Assembly: GCA_937893225.1 (NCBI GenBank)
Contig: CALBJM010000301.1
Location: forward strand, 110,836 to 174,835
Length of the DNA: 64,000 nucleotides
Direction: 5' to 3'
Source of the DNA: an uncultured Erysipelotrichaceae bacterium
GTDB lineage: Bacteria; Bacillota_I; Bacilli_A; Erysipelotrichales; Erysipelotrichaceae
Part shown: one piece after another, positions 51,232 to 58,901 of the stretch
Layout: each line of letters begins with the position of its first letter
How positions within the stretch are numbered: position 1 is the first letter of the stretch
Program-made: the position numbers and the translations under genes
The notes under the pieces: generated by a model
What the model saw: only the letters and a program-made list of their open reading frames with translations
What the model was told of the DNA's origin: nothing
Database searches by the model: none

Positions 51232-51819
51232 TTATTCAGTAACTGATTCTTTTTCGAAGGAAGTTACAGTATTCCAACGTTCATCAACCTGTTTCTGAAA
51301 ATCTTTACTCAAACCTTTTTTGCTAGCAGCATCTTTAATAGCTTTTTTCAAATCAGCTGTAGGAATAGACATTTTAGCAAAAGCATGATAAACGATACCT
51401 TTAGAAGATTCGTCAACCTGTGTCAACACTTTTTCCCAATAGCATCCCTCACGTTTCAAGCTAGATACTGTCAGATTAGAAGCTTCAGTGCCTACATATT
51501 TTAACTGGCCTAAACCAACAGTCATGTCTTCATTGGCAGCTTGAACAATGTAATCAAGCTTTTGTTTGATTTGATCAGCAACGTCTTTTTTTGTGACATT
51601 AGAAGCAGCAATGCACAGCCACGACGGACTAGTGCCACCGTCAACAATCATATTCCCTACAAAATATGTTTTGTTGCCTTCTTCATAGTATGCAACTGTT
51701 TCAGAAGCCCATGACGGTCTTGACGACAAGTTGTCAGAACGCTGAATTACTTTATCACTCATCGTAGAACATGCAGACATTGTCATACACATGATTACTG
51801 TAGCAATAGTTTTATTCAT
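51232..51819 (-). CDS. Predicted lipoprotein (SH3-less LPP20-like), 195 aa
   Basis: ATG at 51819 with AAAGGAAA site; a longer in-frame start at 51852 lacks one. Signal peptide MNKTIATVIMCMTMSAC ends in a lipobox (M-S-A-C). The mature protein begins STMSDKVIQRSDN, followed by RPSWASETVAYYEEGNKTYF, a pattern seen in LPP20/LPP-type outer-membrane lipoproteins. The C-terminus is helical. It would sit in the inner leaflet of the outer membrane. Its own promoter is at 51864-51892. Function in the phage is unknown. Confidence 0.65.
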   Translation of the reverse strand: MNKTIATVIMCMTMSACSTMSDKVIQRSDNLSSRPSWASETVAYYEEGNKTYFVGNMIVDGGTSPSWLCIAASNVTKKDVADQIKQKLDYIVQAANEDMTVGLGQLKYVGTEASNLTVSSLKREGCYWEKVLTQVDESSKGIVYHAFAKMSIPTADLKKAIKDAASKKGLSKDFQKQVDERWNTVTSFEKESVTE

Positions 51820-51863
51820 GATATTTTCCTTTCGATTAGCTTTTCTTTTCATCGTATAAATAT

Positions 51864-51892
51864 ACTATATAATGAAAGCAAAAGGATGTCAA
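51864..51892 (-). promoter_or_regulatory. Sigma70-like promoter for the 51819 lipoprotein operon
   Basis: Minus strand: TTGACA (51892-51887), 17 bp, TATAGT (51869-51864). About 45 bp before the ATG. Confidence 0.65.
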
Positions 51893-51900
51893 TATAAAAT

Positions 51901-52251
51901 TTAAATGTTTTCTAATTTTCTTAAAGTTTGTAGATTAAGCCCTGCTACTTCAAGTCTTAAATTATACTTTAAAGCTAAATAAACTAAAATATCATCATTG
52001 AATCTATAAAGATGTTGTTGTCGTCTATAGATATATGCACGATTTTCTTCTTTATTTTCAAACCAATGTTCATATTGGTAGATATGAGGATTTGCTCGAA
52101 TTATTGAAAGGGGTCTGACAAATTTACCTCGACGTACTTCTTTTACAGTAAAGTTAATAATTTTAGTTTTTTCTTCGTTAAGTACAGGTACTGTAATGTA
52201 TACTTTTTTAAGATTATCAATTTGATTTTGTGATAATTTAGAAATTAGCAT
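51901..52251 (-). CDS. Unknown protein, 116 aa
   Basis: No family recognised. Basic and aromatic-rich, with LISKLSQNQIDNLKKVYIT at the N-terminus and a region YIYRRQQHLYRFND in the middle. A helical end (LEVAGLNLQTLRKLENI) may be a dimer interface. It overlaps the upstream gene by seven bases, so they are translated together. Confidence 0.55.
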   Translation of the reverse strand: MLISKLSQNQIDNLKKVYITVPVLNEEKTKIINFTVKEVRRGKFVRPLSIIRANPHIYQYEHWFENKEENRAYIYRRQQHLYRFNDDILVYLALKYNLRLEVAGLNLQTLRKLENI

Positions 52252-53072
52252 GATCTGATTTTCCCAATGGCAATTAATTTTTTCAATTCTTTCATAATCA
52301 TCTTTTCAGCTTTTTCTTGTGTTGTTGTATATGCAATTAGCTTAAAGTCACGATCATGGTAGATTGGTCCTGCAACAAAATTAATTTCTGTAGATTCGTG
52401 TTGATTTTCAATAAAAATCTTGTAAACAACAGGTTTCATATTTGGATAGCTGAAACTGAAACTCCATCTAAAAACTCTTTTGCCGTCAACAATGTTTATA
52501 GAGGGTTTGTTTGGTTGTTGTTTATAAAAAACAGGTTGTTTAGGTTTTGTTGCTGGTATGTTATAACCGGTTTTAGGAATAATAATTTTGTTGTTAGTAT
52601 AATTCTTTTTAAAGACACCATGACGGTTTGGTTCACGTGTTGTACGCGGTGCACCTTGAGGTTTATTTTTAGTAATATTGAGTGAAATCTTTTTGCAAGA
52701 CAAATCATCTAAACAATTAAAAAGCTCAACACTTCTAGTTTCCTGTCGTTGAGGATCTTTAAATCCTTTAATGTAGTACGCAACAGCTTCCGGTAATTCC
52801 GTAGGGTATTCAGTGCGATGAGACATTGGATCTGTAACAACTGATTTTTTAATATATTCTTCATGCTCTTTTTCAATTGCCGCATCTGTTCGTGTCCATA
52901 AACCTCCACTGTATTTAGGTTTATTTAGTTCCAATTTAGGCAATTCCTGAATATAAAAATCTTTACTGTTTGGTGGAATTAATTGTTCTGCCGTTTCTCT
53001 TGAAGATGAATACGACACCATTGTATCTGACTTGTTGCCAGAATTTCTTTTATAAACTACGAATACTGACAT
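52245..53072 (-). CDS. Unknown protein, 275 aa
   Basis: No family recognised. Starts with a compact domain (SVFVVYKRNSGNKSDTMV, SRETAEQLIPPNSKDFYIQ), followed by a basic Pro/Asn-rich linker (KPQGAPRTTREPNRHG), and ends with a second domain (FKLIAYTTTQEKAEKMIMKE). Both terminal domains repeat the idea of a short beta strand followed by T-x-E-x-A-E helix, so this may be an internal duplication. Promoter at 53102-53130. Confidence 0.55.
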   Translation of the reverse strand: MSVFVVYKRNSGNKSDTMVSYSSSRETAEQLIPPNSKDFYIQELPKLELNKPKYSGGLWTRTDAAIEKEHEEYIKKSVVTDPMSHRTEYPTELPEAVAYYIKGFKDPQRQETRSVELFNCLDDLSCKKISLNITKNKPQGAPRTTREPNRHGVFKKNYTNNKIIIPKTGYNIPATKPKQPVFYKQQPNKPSINIVDGKRVFRWSFSFSYPNMKPVVYKIFIENQHESTEINFVAGPIYHDRDFKLIAYTTTQEKAEKMIMKELKKLIAIGKIRSC

Positions 53073-53101
53073 TAGTTTTCCTATTAGTTAAGTTTAAGAA
53101 T

Positions 53102-53130
53102 ATGTTAGCAAATTTATTCAAGATAGTCAA
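53102..53130 (-). promoter_or_regulatory. Sigma70-like promoter for the 53072 gene
   Basis: Minus strand: TTGACT (53130-53125), 17 bp, TAACAT (53107-53102). About 29 bp before the ATG. Confidence 0.55.
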
Positions 53131-53186
53131 TCACTAAATTCCAAAAAGTTCTTAATTTATTGATGTTTTTTAATAGGTAAATAAAA

Positions 53187-53903
53187 ATGTATAGTGTTTC
53201 ATATGAAGATAATTTTATTGAACCAATGAATGTAAAGGAATTTACATATGATACACAGTTGCGTGATGTGCCTTTACCTAATTCTGTTTTACCTAAAGTT
53301 TATCCTTTTGAAAACACAGATGGAAAGATTACTTTTGTTGAACCGAATTTTAATAAAACATATGCACAAATGTCTGTTTATGATTCGTTAACATACAAAA
53401 GCACTACATCAGGTTTCTTTTTAGTTGACCAAATTCCATCTAATACAAATACACCTTTTAAAACAACATATCATAGCAAGGTTACAATTAATACTTTAGC
53501 TGCTGTTGGTTTCAAGTATTTGAATACATATAGACCATTAAAAAAGGGTGATTATTTTTATATTACAGGAAGCCAAAGTTTTACTGTAGATAATGTTTTA
53601 TTCGAGCCGTCTGATATTATAGTGTTTATGCAAGATTGTGGTGTTGATACAGATGTTACATACGGTATGTTGAAACACATGAAAAGTTTTAAATTATTAA
53701 AGACATCATACGGTAAAAAGAAGGGGTATAAAGATTTGAAGATACTCAAACAAACTTTATATACCCCGTCAATTGATTCATATTGGAAATATAATAGAAT
53801 TAATGTTAAGAAAGTTTCAAATGCATATGATGTTGTGACATTAATCCTACCTAAAGATTATTGGTATGTACCTACATTAAGATTTTTTCCAACGTTTATT
53901 TAG
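53187..53903 (+). CDS. Unknown protein, 238 aa
   Basis: A single plus-strand gene in a minus-strand region. No family recognised. It is beta-rich and aromatic (YENFIEPMNV-like start, KYLNTYRPLKKGDYFYITG in the middle, LPKDYWYVPTLRFFPTFI at the end), reading like a small virion or baseplate component. Its stop lies two bases from the convergent winged-helix gene with no visible terminator. AATAGGT precedes the ATG. Confidence 0.55.
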   Translation: MYSVSYEDNFIEPMNVKEFTYDTQLRDVPLPNSVLPKVYPFENTDGKITFVEPNFNKTYAQMSVYDSLTYKSTTSGFFLVDQIPSNTNTPFKTTYHSKVTINTLAAVGFKYLNTYRPLKKGDYFYITGSQSFTVDNVLFEPSDIIVFMQDCGVDTDVTYGMLKHMKSFKLLKTSYGKKKGYKDLKILKQTLYTPSIDSYWKYNRINVKKVSNAYDVVTLILPKDYWYVPTLRFFPTFI

Positions 53904-53905
53904 AA

Positions 53906-54742
53906 TCATTCTTCAAAGAATTCAAGGTAAACACCTCTAACAGGTGAATTACGTTTCATACTTTGATTGATATGTTGACGTGAAACTTTAAGTTCTTTGG
54001 CACAACTTGACAGTGATTCCCAAACTTTTCCTGATCTAGCATCGCGTACTTTTTTCTTGCGACGTGACTCCCATTTCATACCTGTACGGCGTAAAGAGCC
54101 TAAAAGTTTACCACGCGTTGTTCCTAAATTTGAACAAACTTCATCAAAATTATAATGCTTATCTTGAATGGCTGTATTTAATACGTTATGTGTTACAGTT
54201 TGCTCAAGACGACTGCTTAATGCATTGATGTCTTTTAATGTATATATGTAATGATGCTCGACTTCTGTACGTTCCAAACAATTTTTATTATGAAGGTATC
54301 TTAATGTATTAATAAAAGCACCTTTAGGCAAATTGCCGGATTTGGAAATTTCTTTATATTTAGCATATGCTTCATCTGTTGATAGTGAAGCATTTTTAAA
54401 CATCATTGCTACATCGTAGTAGTCAATTTTAGTGCGTTCATTTGTGTTGTATTTGAATTTATTACCACGGCGTTTAAAATCATGTTGATGATTAAGGATA
54501 TTAACCAAATACTTTACTTGTGCAAGACTTAGATTCATAAAATCTGATTCGTTGTTGAATTTTCTATAGTATGCTGCTCGTAATTCTTCAGCATTAATAT
54601 ATGAATCAGTTTCTTTAATAATGGTTAATAATCTTCCCATATTAATACGATAGACAGGTCTGTCTTTACTATCAAAAGAAAAACCTTTAATGTCTTCAGT
54701 GTTTTTTGAATCAAATAGATTTTCGCTTGAATCGTTCAGCAT
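53906..54742 (-). CDS. Winged-helix protein with C-terminal NUMOD1-like domain, 278 aa
   Basis: Paralogue of the upstream gene (54742-55347). The N-terminal part repeats ELRAAYYRKF then LSLAQVKYLVNIL, a winged-helix half. The C-terminus (ARSGKVWESLSSCAKELKV, then SRQHINQSMKRNSPV and RGVYLEF) matches the NUMOD1 pattern of a DNA-binding helix-turn-helix from homing endonucleases, but no nuclease domain is present. It may bind DNA as a regulator. Start overlaps the preceding stop (TAATG), so the pair is coupled. Confidence 0.6.
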   Translation of the reverse strand: MLNDSSENLFDSKNTEDIKGFSFDSKDRPVYRINMGRLLTIIKETDSYINAEELRAAYYRKFNNESDFMNLSLAQVKYLVNILNHQHDFKRRGNKFKYNTNERTKIDYYDVAMMFKNASLSTDEAYAKYKEISKSGNLPKGAFINTLRYLHNKNCLERTEVEHHYIYTLKDINALSSRLEQTVTHNVLNTAIQDKHYNFDEVCSNLGTTRGKLLGSLRRTGMKWESRRKKKVRDARSGKVWESLSSCAKELKVSRQHINQSMKRNSPVRGVYLEFFEE

Positions 54743-55347
54743 TATAGGTTTCCTGAATTAGTTTTTGTTTCAGTTTCTTCTTTAGATTTTCTTTTACGTC
54801 GCACAACAGGTTTTTCATATTCACTATTTATGCTATAAAGACCTTTTGTACATGTGATTTGTTTTCTTTTCTTCAGGTGACTTAAGATATTAACCAAACC
54901 ACTTTCAGATAATTGTAAATTTGGTGAGTGTTCATTGATGATTTTGCACAAATCATTTTTATCAATAGGTGATTTGTTTGTTAAAATAGATATAATCAAA
55001 TTAACTAAAGGTTTATTCTCAATTGATGTGTTCGTGCGACGTGTAATGGTGCGTTTTACTTTATCTTTATTAACAATATAAACGCCACGTTCAACGGTTA
55101 AAACATCTTTTTGAGTAATCAAATTTCGTAGCAATAATGAAACTTGAGTGACGCTTAAATCTTGAAAGTTTTTGCAATCATGATATTTTCTGTAAAATGC
55201 AACACGAAGATGTTTAGCTGTAATTGGTTTTTTGGCAAGTTCCATCAAATACAAAAGTGCATACCGTAGATTACGTCCACCTTTAAAACTATTGTTTGTA
55301 TATTCTGGAATGTCTGAAGTATCACTAATATCAAAATAGTCTAACAT
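54742..55347 (-). CDS. Tandem winged-helix protein, 201 aa
   Basis: Two winged-helix-like halves: HLRVAFYRKYHDCKNFQDL then SVTQVSLLLRNLITQKDVL, and DLCKIINEHSPNLQLSESG then LVNILSHLKKRKQITCTKG. The first half is homologous to the paralogue next door. The C-terminal tail is basic (VVRRKRKSKEET). Likely a DNA-binding regulator; target unknown. Promoter at 55407-55435. No ligand-binding domain seen. Confidence 0.55.
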   Translation of the reverse strand: MLDYFDISDTSDIPEYTNNSFKGGRNLRYALLYLMELAKKPITAKHLRVAFYRKYHDCKNFQDLSVTQVSLLLRNLITQKDVLTVERGVYIVNKDKVKRTITRRTNTSIENKPLVNLIISILTNKSPIDKNDLCKIINEHSPNLQLSESGLVNILSHLKKRKQITCTKGLYSINSEYEKPVVRRKRKSKEETETKTNSGNL

Positions 55348-55406
55348 TTAGAATTCACCTGCTTTTATTTAAAAGTGTTTATAGAACATTTAATTATTAT
55401 AGTAGA

Positions 55407-55435
55407 ATTTTACAATGAAAATTATTGTTTGTCAA
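55407..55435 (-). promoter_or_regulatory. Sigma70-like promoter for the winged-helix pair
   Basis: Minus strand: TTGACA (55435-55430), 17 bp, TAAAAT (55412-55407). About 60 bp before the ATG at 55347. Confidence 0.6.
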
Positions 55436-55442
55436 CAATTAG

Positions 55443-55856
55443 TTATTGTAAAGTTGTAGGTATTGAAATGATTTTGTTACTATACTTTTTAATTGAGTTT
55501 AGATATTCCGTGACATTTTTTCCAAAAGCTTCAGCAACTTCAATAATTTGATTTGCTGACTCTTCACTTAAACATTCAATAGAGATTTCAGATTGATTAT
55601 CAGGACAAACTTCATCAATAATATCATTAGGAATAATTGTATCTATCTTTACAACGTCTCTATTTAATTTTTCTATGAACATTATGATATAAGGTTTGTC
55701 TGCACAATCTTGTTCAAACATACGTACTATAACAATTTCAAATGGTAAATTGTTTTTGATGACAGCTGTACAAACTGAAGATACACCGTTAAAATTATCA
55801 CTTTCTTCTTCAGTTAAGATTTTTGTTTTAAAGTTAAGGTCTGAAATTTTTGTCAT
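55443..55856 (-). CDS. Unknown protein, 137 aa
   Basis: No family recognised. Mixed alpha/beta: FNGVSSVCTAVIKNNLPFEI, KPYIIMFIEKLNRDVVKI and ESANQIIEVAEAFGKNV. The last helix could be coiled. It lies six bases downstream of the 124-residue coiled-coil gene and shares its direction. Its ribosome-binding site is weak, so coupling to that gene is likely. Confidence 0.5.
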   Translation of the reverse strand: MTKISDLNFKTKILTEEESDNFNGVSSVCTAVIKNNLPFEIVIVRMFEQDCADKPYIIMFIEKLNRDVVKIDTIIPNDIIDEVCPDNQSEISIECLSEESANQIIEVAEAFGKNVTEYLNSIKKYSNKIISIPTTLQ

Positions 55857-55862
55857 ATTTAT

Positions 55863-56237
55863 TTACTTATCTATTGATGTTACTACTTTACCATTTTTAA
55901 CAATAAAGTCAAAACCGCCAATAGTGACTTTATTCGCATTGTTAATCAAGCCAATAGCTAAACTTTCATTTAACAGATTCTTTCGGATAGTTTGAATATC
56001 AATAGCACCTGAACGTTCAAGATATCTGACTAAAGCATGATCAGTTAAGTATTCGTATTTTGTTAAGCCATTATAGACATTATTTAAACGCTCAACTTCT
56101 TTTGTAGTATCATCAATCTTTTTGTTTAAATCTTTTAAGATAGATTCATACATTTCTTTATCAGCTTTTAACTGATTAAGAAGTTTAGTCTTTTCAGATT
56201 TCATTTTCTTTAAATCATTAACGGCTTCTTCCATCAT
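55863..56237 (-). CDS. Coiled-coil protein, 124 aa
   Basis: The first ~70 residues form a heptad coiled coil (NDLKKMKSEKTKLLNQLKAD, then SILKDLNKKIDDTTKEVERL). The C-terminal 50 residues (DHALVRYLERSGAIDIQTI then VTIGGFDFIVKNGKVVTSI) look like a small folded domain. It is preceded by a small membrane protein with two predicted helices; such pairs occur in phage lysis modules (holin with accessory spanin), but this is weak analogy. Two ATGs at 56237 and 56234 are both possible. Confidence 0.55.
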   Translation of the reverse strand: MMEEAVNDLKKMKSEKTKLLNQLKADKEMYESILKDLNKKIDDTTKEVERLNNVYNGLTKYEYLTDHALVRYLERSGAIDIQTIRKNLLNESLAIGLINNANKVTIGGFDFIVKNGKVVTSIDK

Positions 56238-56238
56238 T

Positions 56239-56415
56239 TCATTTAGCTTTCTTAAAAATCATACGATCAATCCAAAAGAAAATCAAACCACCAATTAAAT
56301 TGGCAATGATTGTACTTGTTAAGGCACTGCAATTTTTTAGCCAATAAATGACAGCTGCCAGAATTGGTGTCGACAGCTGCCACCTGATTAAATATATTGT
56401 ATATTGCTTCAACAT
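56239..56415 (-). CDS. Small membrane protein, 58 aa, two predicted TM helices
   Basis: Runs from ATG at 56415 to TGA at 56239 on the minus strand. Two hydrophobic stretches: LSTPILAAVIYWLKN (about residues 14-28) and STIIANLIGGLIFFWID (about 34-50), with a positively charged end (RMIFKKAK). Size and topology are holin-like. It directly precedes the coiled-coil gene. The endolysin is far away (50 kb), so a role as holin is speculative. Confidence 0.6.
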   Translation of the reverse strand: MLKQYTIYLIRWQLSTPILAAVIYWLKNCSALTSTIIANLIGGLIFFWIDRMIFKKAK

Positions 56416-56431
56416 ATTATATAAAAGTTAT

Positions 56432-57046
56432 TTATTTTTCTAAAGTAATTAAATCAGCATATGGAAATGTTTTAATAGCATCACAAAAGTCATGCCATTC
56501 ACCTAATTTATGATCACGACGTTGAAAATACATATTGCGCAAGCTTTTTGCATTTGTATTCAACATACGTGTTTGTAAATAACCATCAGGTAAATTCATT
56601 GTAATAATGTCGAATAATTCTTTTTTCTTTAATGTGTCTTTTTCTTCGCAATAACGTTTGATATCATCATTTAAACGTTTCAATGTTTCAGGGTAGATGT
56701 ATTCAAAAGTTTCAAAATCTGATTCGTCAACGCCACCTTTCCACGCAAGATGCATTGTTGATTCTGAACTCTTCGATGTATGACGATATGTATCAAGTTG
56801 TTTGTGAAAACGTAAAGGCGCACGAACAGCAATCCAATACTGAATTTGTTCAAGAAATTTATCATGTCCTGCACCTGAAGAAACTAAAGTTTTAGATAAT
56901 GGCGCAAAACGTTCAAGAATTTCAGGACGTACAGTTTTTGTATCAGCAAATAGTTCAAGGTCATCTAAAGATGTTTTCCCATAACTCAACATCGAACCAA
57001 GCATGGCTGGTTCAAAACCTGTACATTGGATTAGTTTAACTTTCAT
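56432..57046 (-). CDS. ThyX-like protein (flavin-dependent thymidylate synthase family, divergent)
   Basis: 204 residues. The segment RAPLRFHKQLDTYRHTSKSSES is similar to the ThyX region that holds the RHR-x7-S signature, but only Arg88-His89 and the downstream Ser cluster are present. The C-terminal LPDGYLQTRMLNTNAKSLRN and QRRDHKLGEWHDFCDAI correspond to the ThyX helix bundle (LP...T...N...L..F...R....AQ.E). ThyX makes dTMP from dUMP with FAD; whether this protein keeps that activity is uncertain because of the altered signature. The AGAGGAAG site lies just upstream. Confidence 0.55.
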   Translation of the reverse strand: MKVKLIQCTGFEPAMLGSMLSYGKTSLDDLELFADTKTVRPEILERFAPLSKTLVSSGAGHDKFLEQIQYWIAVRAPLRFHKQLDTYRHTSKSSESTMHLAWKGGVDESDFETFEYIYPETLKRLNDDIKRYCEEKDTLKKKELFDIITMNLPDGYLQTRMLNTNAKSLRNMYFQRRDHKLGEWHDFCDAIKTFPYADLITLEK

Positions 57047-57056
57047 GTCTTCCTCT

Positions 57057-57206
57057 TTACATTAGTTTTATACGTTTAAATAAACTTTTTTGCTTTGACT
57101 TCTTATGTTGTTTGTAAATGATAATAATTAAAGCCAGAATAACAATAAAACAAACTTCGAAATGTTTTATTTGCAAGATTTGGTAGATAATTTCATTTAG
57201 ATTCAT
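57057..57206 (-). CDS. Small membrane protein, 49 aa
   Basis: Minus-strand ORF with an AGGAAG site before the ATG at 57206 and stop at 57057. One hydrophobic helix (HFEVCFIVILALIIIIYKQ) followed by a basic tail (HKKSKQKSLFKRIK). It overlaps the upstream gene by 14 bases. Probably an inner-membrane protein; no function known. Confidence 0.6.
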   Translation of the reverse strand: MNLNEIIYQILQIKHFEVCFIVILALIIIIYKQHKKSKQKSLFKRIKLM

Positions 57207-57555
57207 TCTTCTTCCTGATTAAATGTAACCAATCTAAAGCTGACTTTTCTTTTGTATTATCAGTGCTTAAGTATTCAGCAAATTGTTGTGTCAATTCTTT
57301 ATCTCCGATTGTTTTTAATGTGGCCCATAAATCTTCTGTCATCCTTTTGTTTGTTGTTAATGCTGCTTGTTGATTGTCAGCTAAAATAACATTATCAATT
57401 ATTTTAGTGATCGGAAACATTTTTCCTGTATCATCATCAAATACAAAAGTTTCATATTGAGCTTCAGAGATTTTGAATGTGATATAATTAAAAAACAACG
57501 TCTCACCAATAACTACATCATACTCCTTTTTGTAATATGGATGAAGGTATTTCAC
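57193..57555 (-). CDS. Unknown protein, 120 aa
   Basis: No family recognised. The N-terminal half is beta-like (YHPYYKKEYDV-like start with GETLFFNYITFKISEAQYET), the second half helical (LWATLKTIGDKELTQQFAEY). It ends basic (LIRKKNESK). Its stop lies inside the following membrane-protein gene. No signal peptide. Confidence 0.5.
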   Translation of the reverse strand: MKYLHPYYKKEYDVVIGETLFFNYITFKISEAQYETFVFDDDTGKMFPITKIIDNVILADNQQAALTTNKRMTEDLWATLKTIGDKELTQQFAEYLSTDNTKEKSALDWLHLIRKKNESK

Positions 57556-57609
57556 AATTATCCGCCTTAAGTTCTGATCATTATTTGTTAAGATAAATTA
57601 GCACAAAAT

Positions 57610-58161
57610 TTAAATAGTTTCAAGAAGATTTTTAGATAAATTTTCAGTCAATAGTTCTTTAACAAATTTGTTTAATTGACAACTCTCATAAAGAAATATA
57701 TCCATTGTGGCATATCTTGTTTTATTTTTAGGCCACCAAGCAAGCAATCTAAAGTCTTTCTTAAATACATGCGGGTGATAAATTAAATCACATTCTTCAG
57801 GTAAATTCATGTTAACAAATTCATTTTTTAAGCATGCTATTGTAGTATTTTCAAGTCCTTTCCATTTTACAACCTTGCATGTAGTATCCATGTTTAAACT
57901 ACCAATGTATTCAGGAAATCCTTCACACGATAGTAGCTCGACTGCTTCAATCGTCAACACGCCATCAATAGTGTTAGGTAAACCTTCAGCGTTAGACGCC
58001 ATATTAAACAGATTTGACCATGTAAAGTTTCCAAGAATGTGTAAAGATTTCATATCAAACGACAATCTTCCTGAATAGTAAATAGTGTCTTTCAGTTCCA
58101 AATACTGTTCAGACTGAACGTATTCTTTTAAATCTTCGCTATTTGTTATATATGTTGTCAT
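57610..58161 (-). CDS. Unknown protein with LRR-like phrases, 183 aa
   Basis: No certain family. Phrases such as DGVLTIEAVELLSCEGFPEY and IGSLNMDTTCKVVKWKGLE have the periodic hydrophobic spacing of leucine-rich-type beta solenoids found in several large phages. The neighbouring 58161-58784 protein is of similar size and starts in a similar way (a strand, then xDxxxL), so the two may be diverged paralogues. Starts overlapping the stop of that gene by one base. Confidence 0.5.
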   Translation of the reverse strand: MTTYITNSEDLKEYVQSEQYLELKDTIYYSGRLSFDMKSLHILGNFTWSNLFNMASNAEGLPNTIDGVLTIEAVELLSCEGFPEYIGSLNMDTTCKVVKWKGLENTTIACLKNEFVNMNLPEECDLIYHPHVFKKDFRLLAWWPKNKTRYATMDIFLYESCQLNKFVKELLTENLSKNLLETI

Positions 58162-58784
58162 TAGAGCGTTTCCATGAAAGTTTCAACGGGGTCACTTGCC
58201 GAGTTGATATATGCGTAGTTTTCACAAAACCCGTTATTCATATCGTTTAAATAAAGAATTGTAGATTGATTTCTGCAAATTTCGAACGCTTCATCTAAAA
58301 GATCTTTAGGAAGAAATTGTTTCATACGTTCAAAAGATTTAGTAGTTCCATAAAAGATTTTATCATAAACTCGTTCAGCATTGATTACAGACATAGGTAA
58401 ATATTCAAGTGTATCATCATTATATTTGTCACTTAATTTAAAACGAACAATGAACGGACCTTCATCATCACTGATTTCGTTTGTCAAATGAATACAACTT
58501 AATCCTTTAGTAGTCAGCAACGAATTAACTTCAATACCGCCACAATAAATTATATGTTTTAATTCGGCAAAAGAAATTTCTTTTTTAATTTCTAATTTAC
58601 CATCAACCCTGATTGGAATAAAGTTAACGTTTTTTATAGGACATTCAATAACAACATTGTGTCTTACATGTATATTAGAAATATCGACAACCAATTCAGT
58701 ACAAATAAACAAGCTTCCATCATACAAACCGTCTTTAATGTTTGCTTTCAAAGTTTCAAAATCTTGTTCATTATGAATAAACAT
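58161..58784 (-). CDS. Unknown protein, 207 aa, possible paralogue of the next gene
   Basis: The ATG at 58784 has an AAAGG site nine bases upstream; ATG 58790 and TTG 58793 are too close to it. N-terminus MFIHNEQDFETLKANIKDG resembles that of 57610-58161 (TTYITNSEDLKEYVQ). Beta-strand phrases (VVIECPIKNVNFIPIRVDG, AELKHIIYCGGIEVNSLL) suggest a solenoid or parallel beta fold. Its promoter is at 58815-58843. Confidence 0.5.
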   Translation of the reverse strand: MFIHNEQDFETLKANIKDGLYDGSLFICTELVVDISNIHVRHNVVIECPIKNVNFIPIRVDGKLEIKKEISFAELKHIIYCGGIEVNSLLTTKGLSCIHLTNEISDDEGPFIVRFKLSDKYNDDTLEYLPMSVINAERVYDKIFYGTTKSFERMKQFLPKDLLDEAFEICRNQSTILYLNDMNNGFCENYAYINSASDPVETFMETL

Positions 58785-58814
58785 TGTCATCAACCTTTCA
58801 TTTCTTATATTTAT

Positions 58815-58843
58815 ATATTACATAAAAATACGATAGTTGTCAA
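58815..58843 (-). promoter_or_regulatory. Sigma70-like promoter for the 58784 gene
   Basis: Minus strand: TTGACA (58843-58838), 17 bp, TAATAT (58820-58815). About 30 bp before the ATG; the best consensus match in the window. Confidence 0.7.
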
Positions 58844-58862
58844 CAGTTAAATATAAAAAAAG

Positions 58863-58892
58863 AAAAGGGGGTTCGTTAAGAATCCCCTTTTT
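58863..58892 (-). terminator. Terminator after the GapR-like gene
   Basis: AAAAGGGG (58863-58870) pairs with CCCCTTTT (58884-58891) around a 13-base loop. On the minus strand it is followed by CTTTTTTT, so it ends the 59963-58902 unit. Confidence 0.75.
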
Positions 58893-58901
58893 CGATTATT
58901 T

